A stretch of DNA of 64,000 nt from Galerina marginata (GCA_023014335.1 JAECYW010000014.1:496001-560000); one strand, 5' to 3'. Shown: positions 43,831 through 57,380, numbered from the stretch's first letter. Made by a program: numbers and translations. The notes: generated by a model from the sequence alone, not told the origin.

Positions 43831-44456
43831 ATTGAGTTGCAAATTCGGATTCTGAGGCATAATGCCATTCTTTTGCCATCCGTTGAGTTGGATATTGGAT
43901 GGAATTATGATGTTGACTTCCAGTCACTGTAGAATTTTCTATAGATATCGTTCTGGGGGCTATCGGATATCTGAGAAACCAAACTGGTTGGGTTTTTGTT
44001 CAATTTACGAGAGGCGCTTGATGAAGACCTACTTGTACTACGTATCTAAAAGGATTGGGGTTTGGTTTCAACAGTGTTCAATGCTGCGCTGATTGGGCGC
44101 TACTCTGCGAACAGCCGGCGCTGATGGCAAGTAAGCGCCCACGGAGTCCGGCGGCGCGTCGGCACGCGTAGATCCGGGGTACCAAAAGGAGTGTGCAGGG
44201 TTGTACTCACACCTGCCAAAAGCACTCATCCTCAGGGACATCGCAGGTCGTCAACGCGCCATGGCGGCACCACTTGGCTTGGCGGCTCTTCCACCCTAAC
44301 CACCGCCATCAACGACGGTGGACAGGCGCCGTTTGCCTTTTTCCGCATCCTCCCACCATTATCCCCCCACTCTGAGTGCTTTACGTGGCTCTCTTTTCGT
44401 GTCGACGGCCTTTGTTCTCAGTGGCAAGTTCATAAAGCCTCGCGGCGGTGGTCTTC
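43831..44456. other. Spacer and duplicated 5' region of the second membrane-protein gene
   Basis: From 43,831 to 44,050 I see nothing. From about 44,050 the sequence matches the upstream region of the first paralog and should contain the promoter. Confidence 0.5.
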
Positions 44457-46022
44457 ATGGGGCTCTTGACATTCGACGATCGTGATCCTCTGGTGTCGTA
44501 TTCGGCTAGTGGGAGCTGGCAGCAGGGGGGTGTAACAGAAGAGTACAACACAACAACGACGTGGACGACCATTGGAGGATCTACGGCGACGTTGACGTTC
44601 ACAGGTGAGCATCATTGCCATGTGCATTTGTCCCATCTGAACCCAACCGATCTGGGTCCTGCACAGGCACTAGCATAGGTGTCTATGGTACCATCGCCAA
44701 CATCGGCCTCGGCACCGCTCCACAATCTTCGTACAGCGTCGATGGAGGTCCAACGTCGACGTTCACGGGGAAGATGCTGTCGACGATACAGTACCAGCAG
44801 GAGTTCTTCCTCAATAAGAACTTGTCTGCGAATGCGCAACATACGCTTGTAGTGAAGACGGTGGGAGATGGGGGATTCTTCTACCTGGATTACTTTCTGG
44901 TTACACCTGCGGATGGGTCGGGTGCGGGAAGGGTCTCGGCTCCGTCAGGTTCGAGCTCGAGCTCAAGTTCGGGTTCATCGTCTACCTCAACATCGGTATC
45001 GTCAACACCCTCGACGTCTTCACCCTCGACGACCAGTCCTACTGCTTCAAGTACACGATCAGCCACAGAGGCTGACTCGACCATTGACACTGACGTCAAA
45101 GTGGGACTCGTTGTCCTCATTCTCGGTATCCTTGTCGTAATTTTTGTCGTGATTATGGTCTTGAGGAGAAGGCGCAAGAACGCTATGAAGAAAAGGAAAT
45201 TTGACGAGACGGAGATTCAGAGCTGTGAGTTTATCTATGATCCTTTCTTTCTATGATCCCTTGTCCAATTTTTGGTGTTTTACTCTTCCAACTTTGAGTT
45301 CTAACTTTGGATTATCGATACTGACACCCCTTTGCTTTTGCCTGCTTCCCACAGTATGGACACGCCCCCAAAGCTCCGCCTCCTCCCAAATCACGCCCTT
45401 CCTAATGGACCCCGCCCCGCCCCCAGTAGCAAACACACACACTCAAACAAGCACAGAAGACACAGAACCAGGCACCGTCTCCCCATACCCCTTCTTCCCG
45501 CAATTCACCACCACCATCGCGCCCAACCTCATGCCGTCGATGCTATCCCGCACCGAGAGGCCGACGCCTACGCCTACACCGCAGCAGCAGCAGCAGAGCA
45601 GTGGGAAGGGAGCAGTGATGTACGGCGGGTACGCACCGCTGCCTCTGCCGGATGCGGACCCATTTGCGAGCTCGTCTTCGTCTTCGGCTTTGGCTTCTTC
45701 CTCGATGGGATGGGGTGGGAAGCGCCAGTTACAGCAGCAGCAACTACTAGAGGAACAACAGCAACGGCGACTTCTAGCTCCTGGGACAGTAGCATCTGGC
45801 TCTGGCTCTGGGTCGAGCTCGAGCTCGACCTCTAATGTGTCGTCCTCGGGACATGCCCGTACCGGCTCGGCCGTATCTAACACGACTGCTACTGCGACTG
45901 CGAGCTCGACGGTCCCCGTCCAGAGCGCGTCGCAGCCTCTACTGAGCCGAGCCGAGCCTGAGGGGTCGATGTACGATAACCCATTCGAGCCGCCGCCGCC
46001 TCAGTACGACACGTATGCGTAA
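44457..46022 (+). CDS. One-pass membrane protein with an all-beta ectodomain and PPxY tail (paralog 2)
   Basis: Three exons (44457-44604, 44667-45224, 45355-46022) give 1,374 nt and 457 aa. Domain order is as in paralog 1: ectodomain to about residue 150 (TFDDRDPLVSYS, GTSIGVYGTI, HTLVVKTVGDGGFFYLDYFLVTP), a longer Ser-rich linker, a transmembrane helix near 195-216, RRRRKN, and a disordered tail ending PPPPQYDTYA with PPxY. The tail has extra Gln-rich and Ser-rich stretches (QQQQQ near the middle), which explain the 71-residue length difference. Intron positions and phases are identical in the two genes, and first exons are both 148 nt. The ATG was set by the match to paralog 1. Function is probably cell-surface sensing or cell-wall contact; this is an inference. 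Confidence 0.85.
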
Positions 46023-46328
46023 TTAATGCCTGACAATACAATACCAGGGACTTCGCTTGGGATATAAGTATACTCGAGTATAGGCTACCATTTCCGGAAC
46101 TACTTATGTAGAACTAGGACCGCATGTCGTTGATAATTTACGACGCCCTTCACAGTAGCTCGAGAGACGATTCATTGACGATATCGATAGTTTTGTTTAT
46201 TCTGCTCAGTATCTTTTATTTGTTGTTTTTTCATTAGTACTTACACATACCATTTTGCATCGTGCATTGATACAGCCTTTTTTTGTTCTTGTATGGAATC
46301 GTTTCATGAGCCTCAGTTTTTGTTGGTC

Positions 46329-46351
46329 AGTCGGCGACGGCAAAGCCGACT
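46329..46351. repeat. Conserved 23-nt hairpin, copy 2
   Basis: Identical to 43,618-43,640. It lies in the 3' flank shared by the second membrane-protein gene and the convergent DUF3638 gene. Confidence 0.6.
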
Positions 46352-46481
46352 TGATCCCTGCTGCAATACTCTTACGCCACCACACACACAACCGTTTTCT
46401 TTCTGGCAAGATTTCGTCGTACGGTCAATATTCGACTACGGCTATGAAACAAGGATATCCATCATGGAACCACCACACACT

Positions 46482-49400
46482 TCACTCAACTCCAGAGTCA
46501 GTCATCTCAAAATCTCTCCCAGTAAGCAACCGGGCATGCAGAACCTTCCCCATATGCGTCATCTCATAACTCATCCCCTTCCTCCTCAACCCAAACAACG
46601 TCTTCAACAACGCAACCGGACTTTTGTCAAACAAACACGCATCGACCATCTCCCCAACCCGTCCTTCCTTCGGAACGAATCTGTCATTCTCTATAGAACC
46701 ATACCCTGCCATCTCACTCGTCGCGAGTCCCAAGAGTAGACACAGCCGGAGGTATGTCTCGTAATGGTCGAAATACAATTGGCCAGCCCAGACGTTGAGT
46801 TGACATCGCACATCGAGAGTGGGAGTGGGAGCGGGAGCTGACGAGGGCAGAGGCGGGATGCAATAAAACGCGAGGTCGTCGAACGGTTTCATTGCCTCAG
46901 TAGTACGCGGAGCGTACATATGCAAGCGGACGTAGTTGCTCTTGCGGAACTCCTGTTGAAGGGCGTTGACTTCGAAAGGGCTCATTACCACGAGAATCGT
47001 CTCTCCGGGCTTAGGTATAAGCGAGACGATCCAATTGACCGGACGCAGATAGTCGCTGAGCATTGCCTTTTCTCTCCCATTCATTGTCGTGGTCATGAAA
47101 TCTCGAGTGCACAAAAGCTGTTTCGACCACGGATCAGGAGGGCTGAGGCTATCGGCCATTGAACGGAGCGGGGTCAAGAGGGGGAAGAAGGTACTGGAAC
47201 TTGGAGGAATCCCTTGTTGGACGAAGCGAAGGACGTCTGGGTCCAGACGATGCACCGCAGGCAACACTCTAGGCGGCCTCTCCATCTGAATTTCCTGTTC
47301 AACCTCATGGCTGACTTCCCTCTCTTGCTCCTCCTCCATCTGCGCATCACGAACCGTCGTGACCCCAAGCAATTGCAGCCGTTCGCGCATTGCTGGGTTT
47401 TCGTTTACCGCTACGTTGTAGGGAGAAGGCATTAATGTTTTGCGACCATACATTTCATCCAAAGTCTGTGCCGCGGGTTGAAGCCAAGCGTTTTTCAGAA
47501 GGTCGACATCCACTCTTTCAGAGGCCGCAAAGGCTTTATCTGCAGCTCGTCTCTTGTTGTAGTCGACACCTTGTTGAACCCAATGAGGTATGTGGTGTTC
47601 AATGTCCATACACGTCTGGGACATCGCCCAGCTGAGGACGTGGATGGACTTTACTGGGCAGGAAGACCCGATGCCTTGGTCGTCTCGTATACATCTGTCA
47701 ATTTCAGGAGGAGCACAAAAAACAATACATTGGCCATGGCCGAGCTTCCGCATTCTCATACATCCTGTAAAAGCCTCATCAACAATTTAAAAGCATTGAA
47801 AAACCAACAATATACCTTGAACTAGCCGATCTTTTGTAACCTTCGGGCCTAGGGTCACTGCAGCCCGGAAGTTCCGGGGGAGCTTAAGGTCAGTCCCTCT
47901 CGTATGTGCATCATCCAGATAAATAATACAGTGATGGAGCTGTTGGAGGAAGGACGAAGAATAAAGCGGTTCGACCACGTCGTCCCGGGTGAGGACCGAC
48001 AACGAATCTTCGTCGTCAAAGAACACGCCTGCCGCCACGTCCTCCCTTAACGATAACCAGTGCTGAACCAACTCCTTGTTCGTCATTTCCAGCATCTGTC
48101 ATGGCCCACATGTCAGCGGATCGTTTAGAACCATTAAAATATTACGAAGCTAACCTGGGCACCAACATCGAGCAAGACTCTGACCTCCTCCGGCTGTTTG
48201 ACCAGCAACTCCAAAAATTCTTTAGCCGAGCATGCTTGTCCGTCGTTAGTTTGCGCGCAAATATACCAGTCGTTCTCGGGTTGAAGCAAATACCCCAAAA
48301 CTTGTGCATTCGTCTTCGCTTGATTAACTGGGTCGCTTTGAGTGATCGAAGTCGGCAACAGGTCGGAGTTGTCATTCGTCCCACTAAACCCAGTAGTGAA
48401 GTTATCGGCCTTGGGTCGTGGTTCCTCCACCAAATCCCATCCAGACGTGCTAAGTTTGAATGGAAACTCTTTAGCTTCCTTTGGGAAAACAACTTGTGCA
48501 AGGAAAAAATCGATAGTGGCTTGGTTATGCTGGAATTTAGGAACGACAACGTCCATGAACGTCTGCGCATCTTCCATGTTAACACCAATGAGCTGGTGAA
48601 GCGACGGAGGGATGTCTGCACCGCCTCGTTTGACCCACTTCTCGTACTCAAGAGGCGGGTTGTCGAGCTTGAGGAGGAGCCTAAAGCCCTCTCGGACTTG
48701 CGACGCCGTGAGACCACCATAGTAATAACTCCACGTCGGGGTGGCCAAACTCGCTCCGTAAGCTGGGCATATCCTATAAATAAGCAAAATGTTGTCAGTT
48801 GACATTGGCCAAATAACAGTGCGTTGAGTATTTACTTTGGCTCTATAAGGAACGGCAAGCAATGAGCGTTCCGAGTCGAGGCCATAATCCACTCGCCAGC
48901 GTTGTTGGCTGAGCACATAAACCAGAATACCATGTGCAAGGAGACCGCGAAGCAGGAGAAGACCTTTCCAATGACCGGTGTTTCTGTAGGAATCTTCGAC
49001 AAGGCGATATGTTTGATCATCGATAGCCAGGTTCGTGATGAAGAGGAGGATCGCAGAACGGAGAGAAGGCTGCGTGCTGAGACCGACAAAATTCAAAGAA
49101 TTAAGTGCCCCATCCAACACATTTTCAGCGACTCGAGACACGAGTGCTTGGGCAGATAAAGTACCAAGCAGCCGGGCATGGGAAAATGCTCCTTCAACAT
49201 GACGCTTGCCAAGTTCAACCTCTTTGGGAAACAACCCATGAAGTTCGTTCATATGTGTGTGCACAAGGTCCAATATTCCTTGCGTTGTAGTCCAGCGGTC
49301 TGGGCCATTATCAAGTTGCTGTTGCTCGTACATGGTGTAGATGAGTTGGTACCGGACATGGAGAAGTTCATCGCTTTCGTCCAGGACGTTTCGTGACGTG

Positions 49401-52400
49401 GACGACAGCCATTCTTGTGCCTCGTAGAGCTTCTGTGCGAGGTCGTCCAGGGGAGAGCCAGAAGCCATTATTCGATCAATTACCATCAATCGGAAAGACA
49501 GAATGTGTTCCGGTTGCGCCACTAAGACTCCTTGACTGCGAGTGCATTCCTCGAATAAATTTCGAATCCGCTGGATCTGTTCGACGTCCATCTTCACATC
49601 GCGTGAGAAGGGAAAAAAGAAAATTCTACGATTGGTGAGGCCGGATAGGCGCTCGACAAGCAAGCGAAACATTTGAGCAGCTAATGGTTTCAGAACGACA
49701 ACTCGGACGAGCTTGTTTGAATCAGCCAGAGCTGCCGCAACGAGGGGTACAATGACATGAGATTTCCCCTCTCCCATGTTGAGTTGGAGAACTGTATTTT
49801 GGCCTGATGACGGTGTTATCATTTCTCGTGCAACAGTTGACTGTATCGCCCGCGTGATGAAGTTTCCTTGAATCTGGAAGAGGTAATACAGTTAGGAATC
49901 TTAGATCTGAATGTCATTGAATATCTGTTCGTTACCTGTATCAAGAGCCAGTCAGGATTCTCCTTTGCATCCAACTCGTTGAAAGAGGCATTGTCGAGCT
50001 CTTTATAGAAATTATCCATTTCTTCACGAAGCGCATATGCGACTAAGCGTTGGGAATGCTGATACTCTATGTAAGCCTGGGCAAAGCCAGTCAAACTCTC
50101 CACCCATTCCGGGGGAAGTCGTATATTAGCAGTGGACGCAAGAGGGTGCAACAAGGAACGGGGGTGAATAGGAGGCCATAACCCTGCACTCTCCAACATG
50201 TGTTCAACACCAGGCGAAGGCGCCAAATCAGAGCGGATTGTCGATAAAACAAAGCTCAGACGATCCATGCACTGCTTCCGATAGTCAAGACAGACGTCCA
50301 GGGTTTGGTGGTCGTGCAACTTCATTTGGCTCTCTTTGAGGCGCTGGCTATACAATCCGGTAAGCGCGGAGCGACAGCTGCTTTTGAATTTAGCGATAAC
50401 ATTGTTGAGTCCACTTGTGTCAACTGGTTGGCGGAGCTGTCTGAGATTGGTGGGTGCGCCTGAGCCGAACAGGGGAGTGGAACAGGCTGTGGCTGTACGA
50501 TGAAAAAGAAGGTTCTTCAAGCTCAAGGCCAAGGACAATTGATCTCCGCTAACGCTGGTGCTCGTGTCAATGTTGGTGACAAACTGGAACCTGGAACTTT
50601 CTATATCAACAAAAGGAGAGACAATATAATTTGCCTCCAGCGTTGTCATGAGCTGGATAATAAAAGTGCGCAAGTCTACATTGCGGGAACAGCTTGCAAA
50701 ATATTTCCCGATACGAGACATAGCATTTGCAGAGTTGAACCAGGCTGAGTCGTCAGCTTCGCGGAAAGCTGAGGATGGGTCAGAGATGCGCGACCGTGAC
50801 TGAGCCATTAAATCATCCACTATACGCTGGATTTTAGCCTGGGATGTGACCTTGTAATAATTAACCTGTCGTTTATCGAATTCTCCTGCGGTCTCACTTT
50901 GTTCCCGGAGAAGTTGCCTGGCGGGACTGTTGGAGAGATTGCGGAGTTCGGAATTTATCATAATGCGGAGCCGTTCTGGGACAGGCGCAAAGCCATCTCC
51001 TAGAATATATGATGAATGCGGGGGTGGAGGCGAAGGTGGGGGATTAAATGACCTGGGCATGGTGGCAAAAGCTAGTAAAACGGGGATTAACTTCCGCGCG
51101 CTTGGTGTGCTGTAGGCCAGGGCTGCAAGGGAAAAGATCAACTCAAATTTGCTTGCCACATGTTGCCCATTCCAACGGCAGAGATTGTACATAGTAAGCC
51201 ACTTTTTGGGTAACTCAACATGGAGCCATTCTATGCTATAAACCAAAGAGGCATTTGCGATAGGTCCGTCAATGTTGCCCCACTCTTTGAAGGTCTCAAG
51301 GAGCTCAGATGAACCGAGACGGCGAGTAAAACCAACAGGCCAAGCATGTACGAGCCGCGAAGTGTTAAACGCCTCTATTCCATCGGCATCATGGTCTACA
51401 GCATGAGGAGAATCCCGGGAATCATATGGACGGTCCAAATTGGCTGGAACACCACCGCCCCCCTCGTAGTACACAGCATTCTTCAGTATCGCACGTTCCA
51501 TTAAGAAGGGATCGCTTATCAGCTGGTATTCAAGGTCAACTCCTTTGTTCTTTGCTTCCACAAAGATGGTCAGGGATCGTGCATAGTCCAGGATGCGCCG
51601 TACAGTGCTGTCAAACCCTCCATGCTGGGATAGCGCCGGAAGTTGAAGAGACCACTCGATGCACTGCATGGAGGTAAGATGTTTTGGATAATAAAATTGA
51701 GAGGGAGTAATGCCTCCAATATGCCGAAGGAGCTCGATGTCGGCTTCCGTTAGCTTCTGAAACGAGTAGCAAGCTGCAGCCCCAAGTTGCTGCAGCGCAT
51801 GATTGGTGCCTGTCTGGCTGGTCAATGGGTCTGGGAGAGGATGGCTACACAATGCGTGCAAGTAGATCATAAAGAGCCGACTGGTGAGGCTGACGTTCCC
51901 AACGAGTAATCCCAGATCAGTGTCAACCTCATATTTATGCCACGTTACTTGACGCATAAAACGAGTGCGAGTATCGATCTCCACACGGACATGATTCTGG
52001 TCTTGGGAGGGAGAGAATTTGACGTCTCCACGGGGTATGAGCACGTAGCGAGACCGAGGAAGACTTGCAAATGTTGTTTCTTTATGGCGGAGAACTAGTT
52101 GGTTGCGCAGTCCGATCATAGTGCCTGTGCATTGATCCTCGTCGATAACCATTCCCTGGAAATTCCTCGACTCCAACTTGCCATTACTCAAGACGAACGA
52201 AAGCCGAAGTCGAGGTAACTCTATGGTAATGGTGCGGGACTGAGCGTCATAGACGGCGGTCAGATATTCTGATGCCTCCAAAGGACCAATACAGGCGGCA
52301 ATATCCTTAAATATCCCACTTCGGAGGTCAATAAGATGGCGAGTCCCTGCGCTCCCATAGATCTTCCTACATCTATTTGGCGTGGATGAGAAGAGGAGCC

Positions 52401-55400
52401 TCCAGTTTTGAGATGATTGCTCCCATGGCCGATCAAGCGGTCTAAATTCGACTTCACCGCTTTGAAGGTCCATCCAATGAGCATATTCCGTTGCAAAGAG
52501 AGTAGGAAAGTCCTTTCGGAGAATGTCATGAGGAACCAGCTCAAACACCCGATCTAGATCTGCATGTTGTGCACGTATAATGACACTGCGACTGCTAGCG
52601 CTACCACGAAGAGCAAAGAAAACCTGATGAAATGAATCGTTCGAATTTAAAACGTTGAAAAGAAGAACATAGTAACAAGAAATATACCTGATAGCCATGA
52701 ATCAAAGAGCGTGTCGCATAATCCATCCCAGGCAGACCAGCCGGGATGACATCAAGAATTTTCTGGACATACGGCTGAGCCGCATAAACGCTGAAGTAGG
52801 CGGGAGAAATTCATACCTGGCCAAATATTCGTCGATAAATCGAATGTCCGACAACTTCACCTGGAAGCCGTCCAAGAGCTTTTCCATCCACGAGCAGTTT
52901 CCCACTCAGCATGTTGTAATGAACCTGTTGGGTTTGTTGGCCGGTCAACGGAGTGGTGAATGTCATCAGCCATCGCGAGTTGGGCTCAGGCAACTGTTCC
53001 CACCCTTTATCTCTGGGACGGTACTCTGGCCAAACCGATTTGATAGCAGTGTCCAATCCGCGCCACCCACTCTGATCACTCTGATGAAGCAGCTTGACAA
53101 TAGATGACTCGAGGTAATGAGAAAGCCGGCGGTCCCGGTGTAGTAGCCTTTGAAAATCCAAAAATTCGCGACCAAGATGGGGTGGGGTGTTGTCGTGAAC
53201 CATGATGCTGCACTCGACCAGAATGGCGAGGTCATCCGAAGAGCAAAAAAGAGCGTCGACGTGAGCAAGATCAACATCAAAAGTTGCTCGGCAGGTGGCA
53301 GCTATCTCGCATAGTCGCCTTTGTAGCTCACTAGCCTCGTTATCATCAGCGACATCTTGAAGCTTATGCGCGATATCGAGCATCCATTGATGTGTTACCT
53401 GCCGGGCTTTGCGCAACAGGTCGTATGCTTCCTGTTGTGGCTCAGCAGCGGAAACGAGAAGACGGCTGATAAGATAAACTAAAAATGACAGAGGTCAACG
53501 TGCTGTTCTAGTTACCCACGAAACCATATAAGACGTACTGATGCTTTTGACTGTCGTTCGTTCCATCCAGTTTGCCGCAACACGCGACAACAAGTCCTTC
53601 GCCTCTCGGATCAAAACAACACCAAATTCTGGCACTCCAAGGTCGAAATGCCACTCTCTGGTCCAACCGTCATCCGAAAGAGGTCCTATGTGAGAAGTGA
53701 ATGGACCTCCTCCCTGGAAAATGACAACGTGTTCGTCCGAAGCTCACGAGCAATGTTTTTCCACTGCAACTGGGATCCACAGCGAAGGTTGGAGAATGCA
53801 AGTTGTTCATGCATGCTCAGGTTGACAGGACAATCACCCTGATTGACAATGGTTTCATTGTGGGTGTGGGTCGTGTGTGTCACGGCATACTGAAGGTGCT
53901 GGTATAAACTGTCCTTTGGAAGACGAAGGGTGCAGTAGGAATCGAGACAGAGGTCAAAGGACGAAGGGTCAATTCTTTCTTCCTTCAAGGTATCGTATAA
54001 CCTGACTCGCAGTCCATTATTGACACAGACGCTATCTTCGCCAGCAGGGATTCGAACATCCCGGTAATGACTCTCGACAAATGGCTTTGTCTCAGACCCG
54101 AGGGCTATCCGACGTGACCTTGACTTCTTCAACCATATAGGAAGGCCGCTGTAGCCGTAAAGTATAACCTCGGGACTGAATTTCTTAGATGGGATATGTG
54201 CCATGCCATAATCACGAAGGATTTGGTAGGTCCGCGTCCTCCAAATGGCGAAGACAGGAGGACATTTAAGTTCAAAGACAACGACTTCAGCTTCCAAAGC
54301 GCGAGCCGGCAGGGGCCATTCGTGAACATTAATACGCATGTTATTGACCTGCTTGCGGAGTTTGCAACTGTAGCACCGGTACCGAGAATTCCCACATGTG
54401 CAGTCGCGGCTCGCAATTTCCGCAGAAAGCGACGCATGCTTCGCTTTCATGTCTCGAAGCTCTACGAGCTTCTTTTGACGGTCATTAGAAGCAACGCGCT
54501 CGATAGAGGCCTTGAGCATCTGGAGGCTAGCTGACTGTTGAAAGTAACGGACGGAAAACATTTTGTTGTCCAAATTGTCGTTATATATGGAGTGCCTCAC
54601 GGTGGCGTTCGAGCGTCGGGAACGCAGGTAGTGTTCTATGCGGGCAGCACGCTCGATGGGTTTCGCTCGACGAAGGAGGAGTGGGTCCAAAATAGAGGCT
54701 GGGATTTCAGGGGAATACTCTGCAAGAAGCGGACAATGAAATATTGCAACGGTGTCGATGGCGACCCAAAGCTCCATGACCGTCAGAAGCATGAGTGATT
54801 TAGCTTCGGGAGTGGAGTAATGTAACTCGGTGGCAGAAATATACTCTTGCAAGCAAGATTCCAAGACCTGGCATGCCGACTCGTCGTTACTGTTCTCCTC
54901 AACCCATCCATCTAGCCGTTCTTGGACAAAAATCTCAAAGTCGGCGAGCGCAATGTAAGGGTCATCTTGAATGGCGTTGGCAAAGCCATCCCTAAGACTT
55001 TTGAAATCGTCAATGTCGCGAAGACGAGGGACATCCGAAGGCTGAAACGACGTGCTGTTATTTACACAGGAATCTGGATGCATAACGTTAGTAAGGTAGG
55101 CACGGGATTCTTGGATTGACATCGTGATGGCCTGATCTATAGCAGCCTGAGAAGGGTTATGAATGTAGTACGGAGAACCAGCTTGTAGACGCTGCTCTTC
55201 AGACCATTTCGCTTGAAGGTGCTGCTGTATCGCCTGACTGACGCCTTCCACCTCTTCCACGAGGCGAGGAGACGCAGAAGTGCCGAGCTTATGCACACGT
55301 CGGATTGTCTTGACTCTGGCGGCATGGAGCAGGTCGGAGGAAAAGCCGTGGGCAAGGAACAACCGAAGAAGTCCGGTCTGAAAGAAAACCATAAACTCTT

Positions 55401-56253
55401 TGTAGGTTTCGCGAGCATCAGCGGTGGTTTGGATGGCTACACGGAGCACAAGCCAAAGTGACGACCTCCGCCAAGGGTTTCTAGCGTTCAACCAGCAAAC
55501 GTCGTCGGCGATGCGCTTCTTGATACGCTTGACTTCGGCTTCCTGTCCCATTCCATGAAGGATCATAATGAGGAGTTGGGTAATGTAACGTGGGTGGGTC
55601 GTGCCTCGTGTTTCAGGCACGGTGGATCCTGCTTTAGTTGTCGTCTCTTCAGCATCCAGCTGATCGACATCCATATTGAAAAGGAATGACGAGAGCTGTT
55701 CGACAAACTTGGGATCCTGCGCGACACTTAGAGGAAGCTCCACGGCAGGGCCGGGATATGAGCAGATGAGTTTTCCTTTGACGCCCATGACTTTGTCTGG
55801 AGTGGGTGAAACCTCAAAGGCTTCAAAGATCATGGAATCTTTTCTCCTGCGTAAAATGAGACCAGCGTTTTGAGCCTGGATGTGGAATGCAAGAACTTCT
55901 AGAAATTGTAGGTGGGATGAATGAGTAACGTAGAAAGCCGAAAGACTCCAACTTCAAAACTGACCTCCGTCAACAAGGCCTAATATCTCTTTTGCAACGA
56001 TACTTTTATCGAAGACAACTGTAGTATTGACCAGGGCCTCGAGCATATTGATTACAACAGACCAATTTTTCTGTTGATGTTGTGGCAGAAAGCCAAGAAA
56101 ATCGCGAGAAAAACTGTACACCAGGCGGGAAAGAACAATGTTGTGCTCTTCCTCGGTGTCGTCTTCTTGGGGTACTTTCGGGGGTAAAAAAACATGGTTA
56201 AGCACGTATTCGAGATCGCGTTTTGACCATGGTGTAGGAGCGACGTCCGCCAT
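46482..56253 (-). CDS. Giant DUF3638/DUF3645 protein, with two apparent frame lesions
   Basis: A basidiomycete protein of about 3,050 aa; family members are annotated as DUF3638 P-loop proteins, sometimes as ubiquitinyl hydrolases, with unclear function. ATG is at 56,253 (MADVAPTPWSKRDLEYVLNH). Large exons cover about 55,880-53,690, 53,680-52,815, 52,630-49,940, 49,875-48,836, 48,773-48,165, 48,102-47,811 and 47,760-46,482; the stop follows a short TDSGVE end. DUF3638 hallmarks are LNMGEGKSHVIVPLVAA (P-loop), VLDESDELL, and LAVPYRAKDMPSLRSEFGHPDV leading into DUF3645 (YYYGGLTASQV, VFPKEAKEFPFKLSTSGWD). KLGHGQ.IVFCAPPEIDR marks the C-terminal region. Two small deletions break frame, near 53,690 and 48,730, within otherwise conserved sequence. 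It may be a recent pseudogene or reflect sequence errors. Confidence 0.8.
48774..48835 (-). other. Intron whose retention would restore the DUF3645 frame
   Basis: The donor GTAAAT and acceptor TTATAG bracket 62 nt. Splicing gives PYRAK-DMPSLRSEFGHPDV but then runs into a shifted frame. Reading through the 62 nt without a stop re-enters the correct frame at YYYGGLT. Confidence 0.6.
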
Positions 56254-57380
56254 GGTGAGCACAGGAAGAGGAAAAGCGGCACGAGCTCTTGTTATCGAGG
56301 GCAATCGCTAACGGACCTGCCCTAAATTTGCAGAGAAGCTTTAGCATGCTGTAAGTAAAGTTAAATCGTGTACCTCATTTGGGTACACCGGCCGGGCATT
56401 CGGACCTCGCAGTCGCAGAGTTCTCGAGAGTTCCTTTTCATCTGCTAAGTGGTTATTCATCGAAACCCATGCTAACTTCTCGACCGTCATGGGTCTGCGA
56501 CTTGATTTCTTCGCCATCGAAGCCAACTGGGATAAATTCTAAAAGAGGACGACTATTAGCCAACACTCTAACAAGTCTTCGATGCGCCGCATATAAATAC
56601 CTTCTTCCTGTATCCACCGACCTGTTCCCGATCGAAATTGCCCTGTAAGTCGGTAAACACGGGGTCTCCCGTAAGGTGGTCTTCCGCGATAATCGATTGC
56701 CAGATATGGACGGTAAGCAATGCTCAAGCTAATACGATTGTATCGACTAAGCTCCAGAATAGACGGATAGTACTAAAATAAGATGTGAGTTCCGCTCTGT
56801 GAATCAGAGTGCCCGTTATACTTACTAGAAAGATAACGACTGCATCGCCGTCATAAGACAATCAGGTACAAAACATTGGAATAAAGAAGGCCAGGAGCAA
56901 CCTAGTGACAATAAGGAGATGTTAACAAATCTCGGAGAGGAGGAGCCGATTCTAAAAGCACGAGACCGCCAGCAATGCAGGCAACGAGAAGCTGAGTAAA
57001 CCTGTTCACATAACACTTGCGCTGCCCATGCTCCCCATGGTATTCATCGCATTTTTTGCGGTTCCGAGAACATATGAGTAGAGCAGAACGCTTCGAAGAA
57101 GCATGCTCAGCAATCTGCCTGAAACCTTCGAAGCTCGTGCTGGTGGCATAATAGGTCGGGAGGGGCAAAATCAAGGCAAAATCAAAGTGTTGTAGACAAG
57201 CTGAACCGCGTGTAAGGTCTACGTGGGTCGTTAGTTGAGTACCTACCCTCGTTGGTGGCAAGGGTAGTGGCGAGATGAGAGGGGCAGAGAAGCGGCGGAG
57301 TAGTGGCTGAGTCGGGGTTGGGAGGGTGCCCTTTCAATAATCACGTGAGAGGTCCCGACCAATCGGTTTCAAACGCGGTT
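56254..57380 (-). other. Upstream region of the DUF3638 gene; possible unidentified spliced gene
   Basis: Minus-strand pieces between 57,149 (an ATG followed by MPPARASKVSGRLLSMLL) and 56,453 (stop after a VSMGFDE segment) look partly coding, for example YYPSILELSRYNRISLSIAYRPYLAIDYRG near 56,780-56,690 and FIPVGFDGEEIKSQTHDGREV near 56,530-56,470. I could not connect them into one frame with confident splice sites and do not recognise the family. It is either a small multi-exon gene or a remnant. Confidence 0.3.

Noticed and set aside
48101..48802. Plus-strand 233-codon frame
   Set aside because: It is antisense to well-conserved DUF3638/DUF3645 coding sequence.
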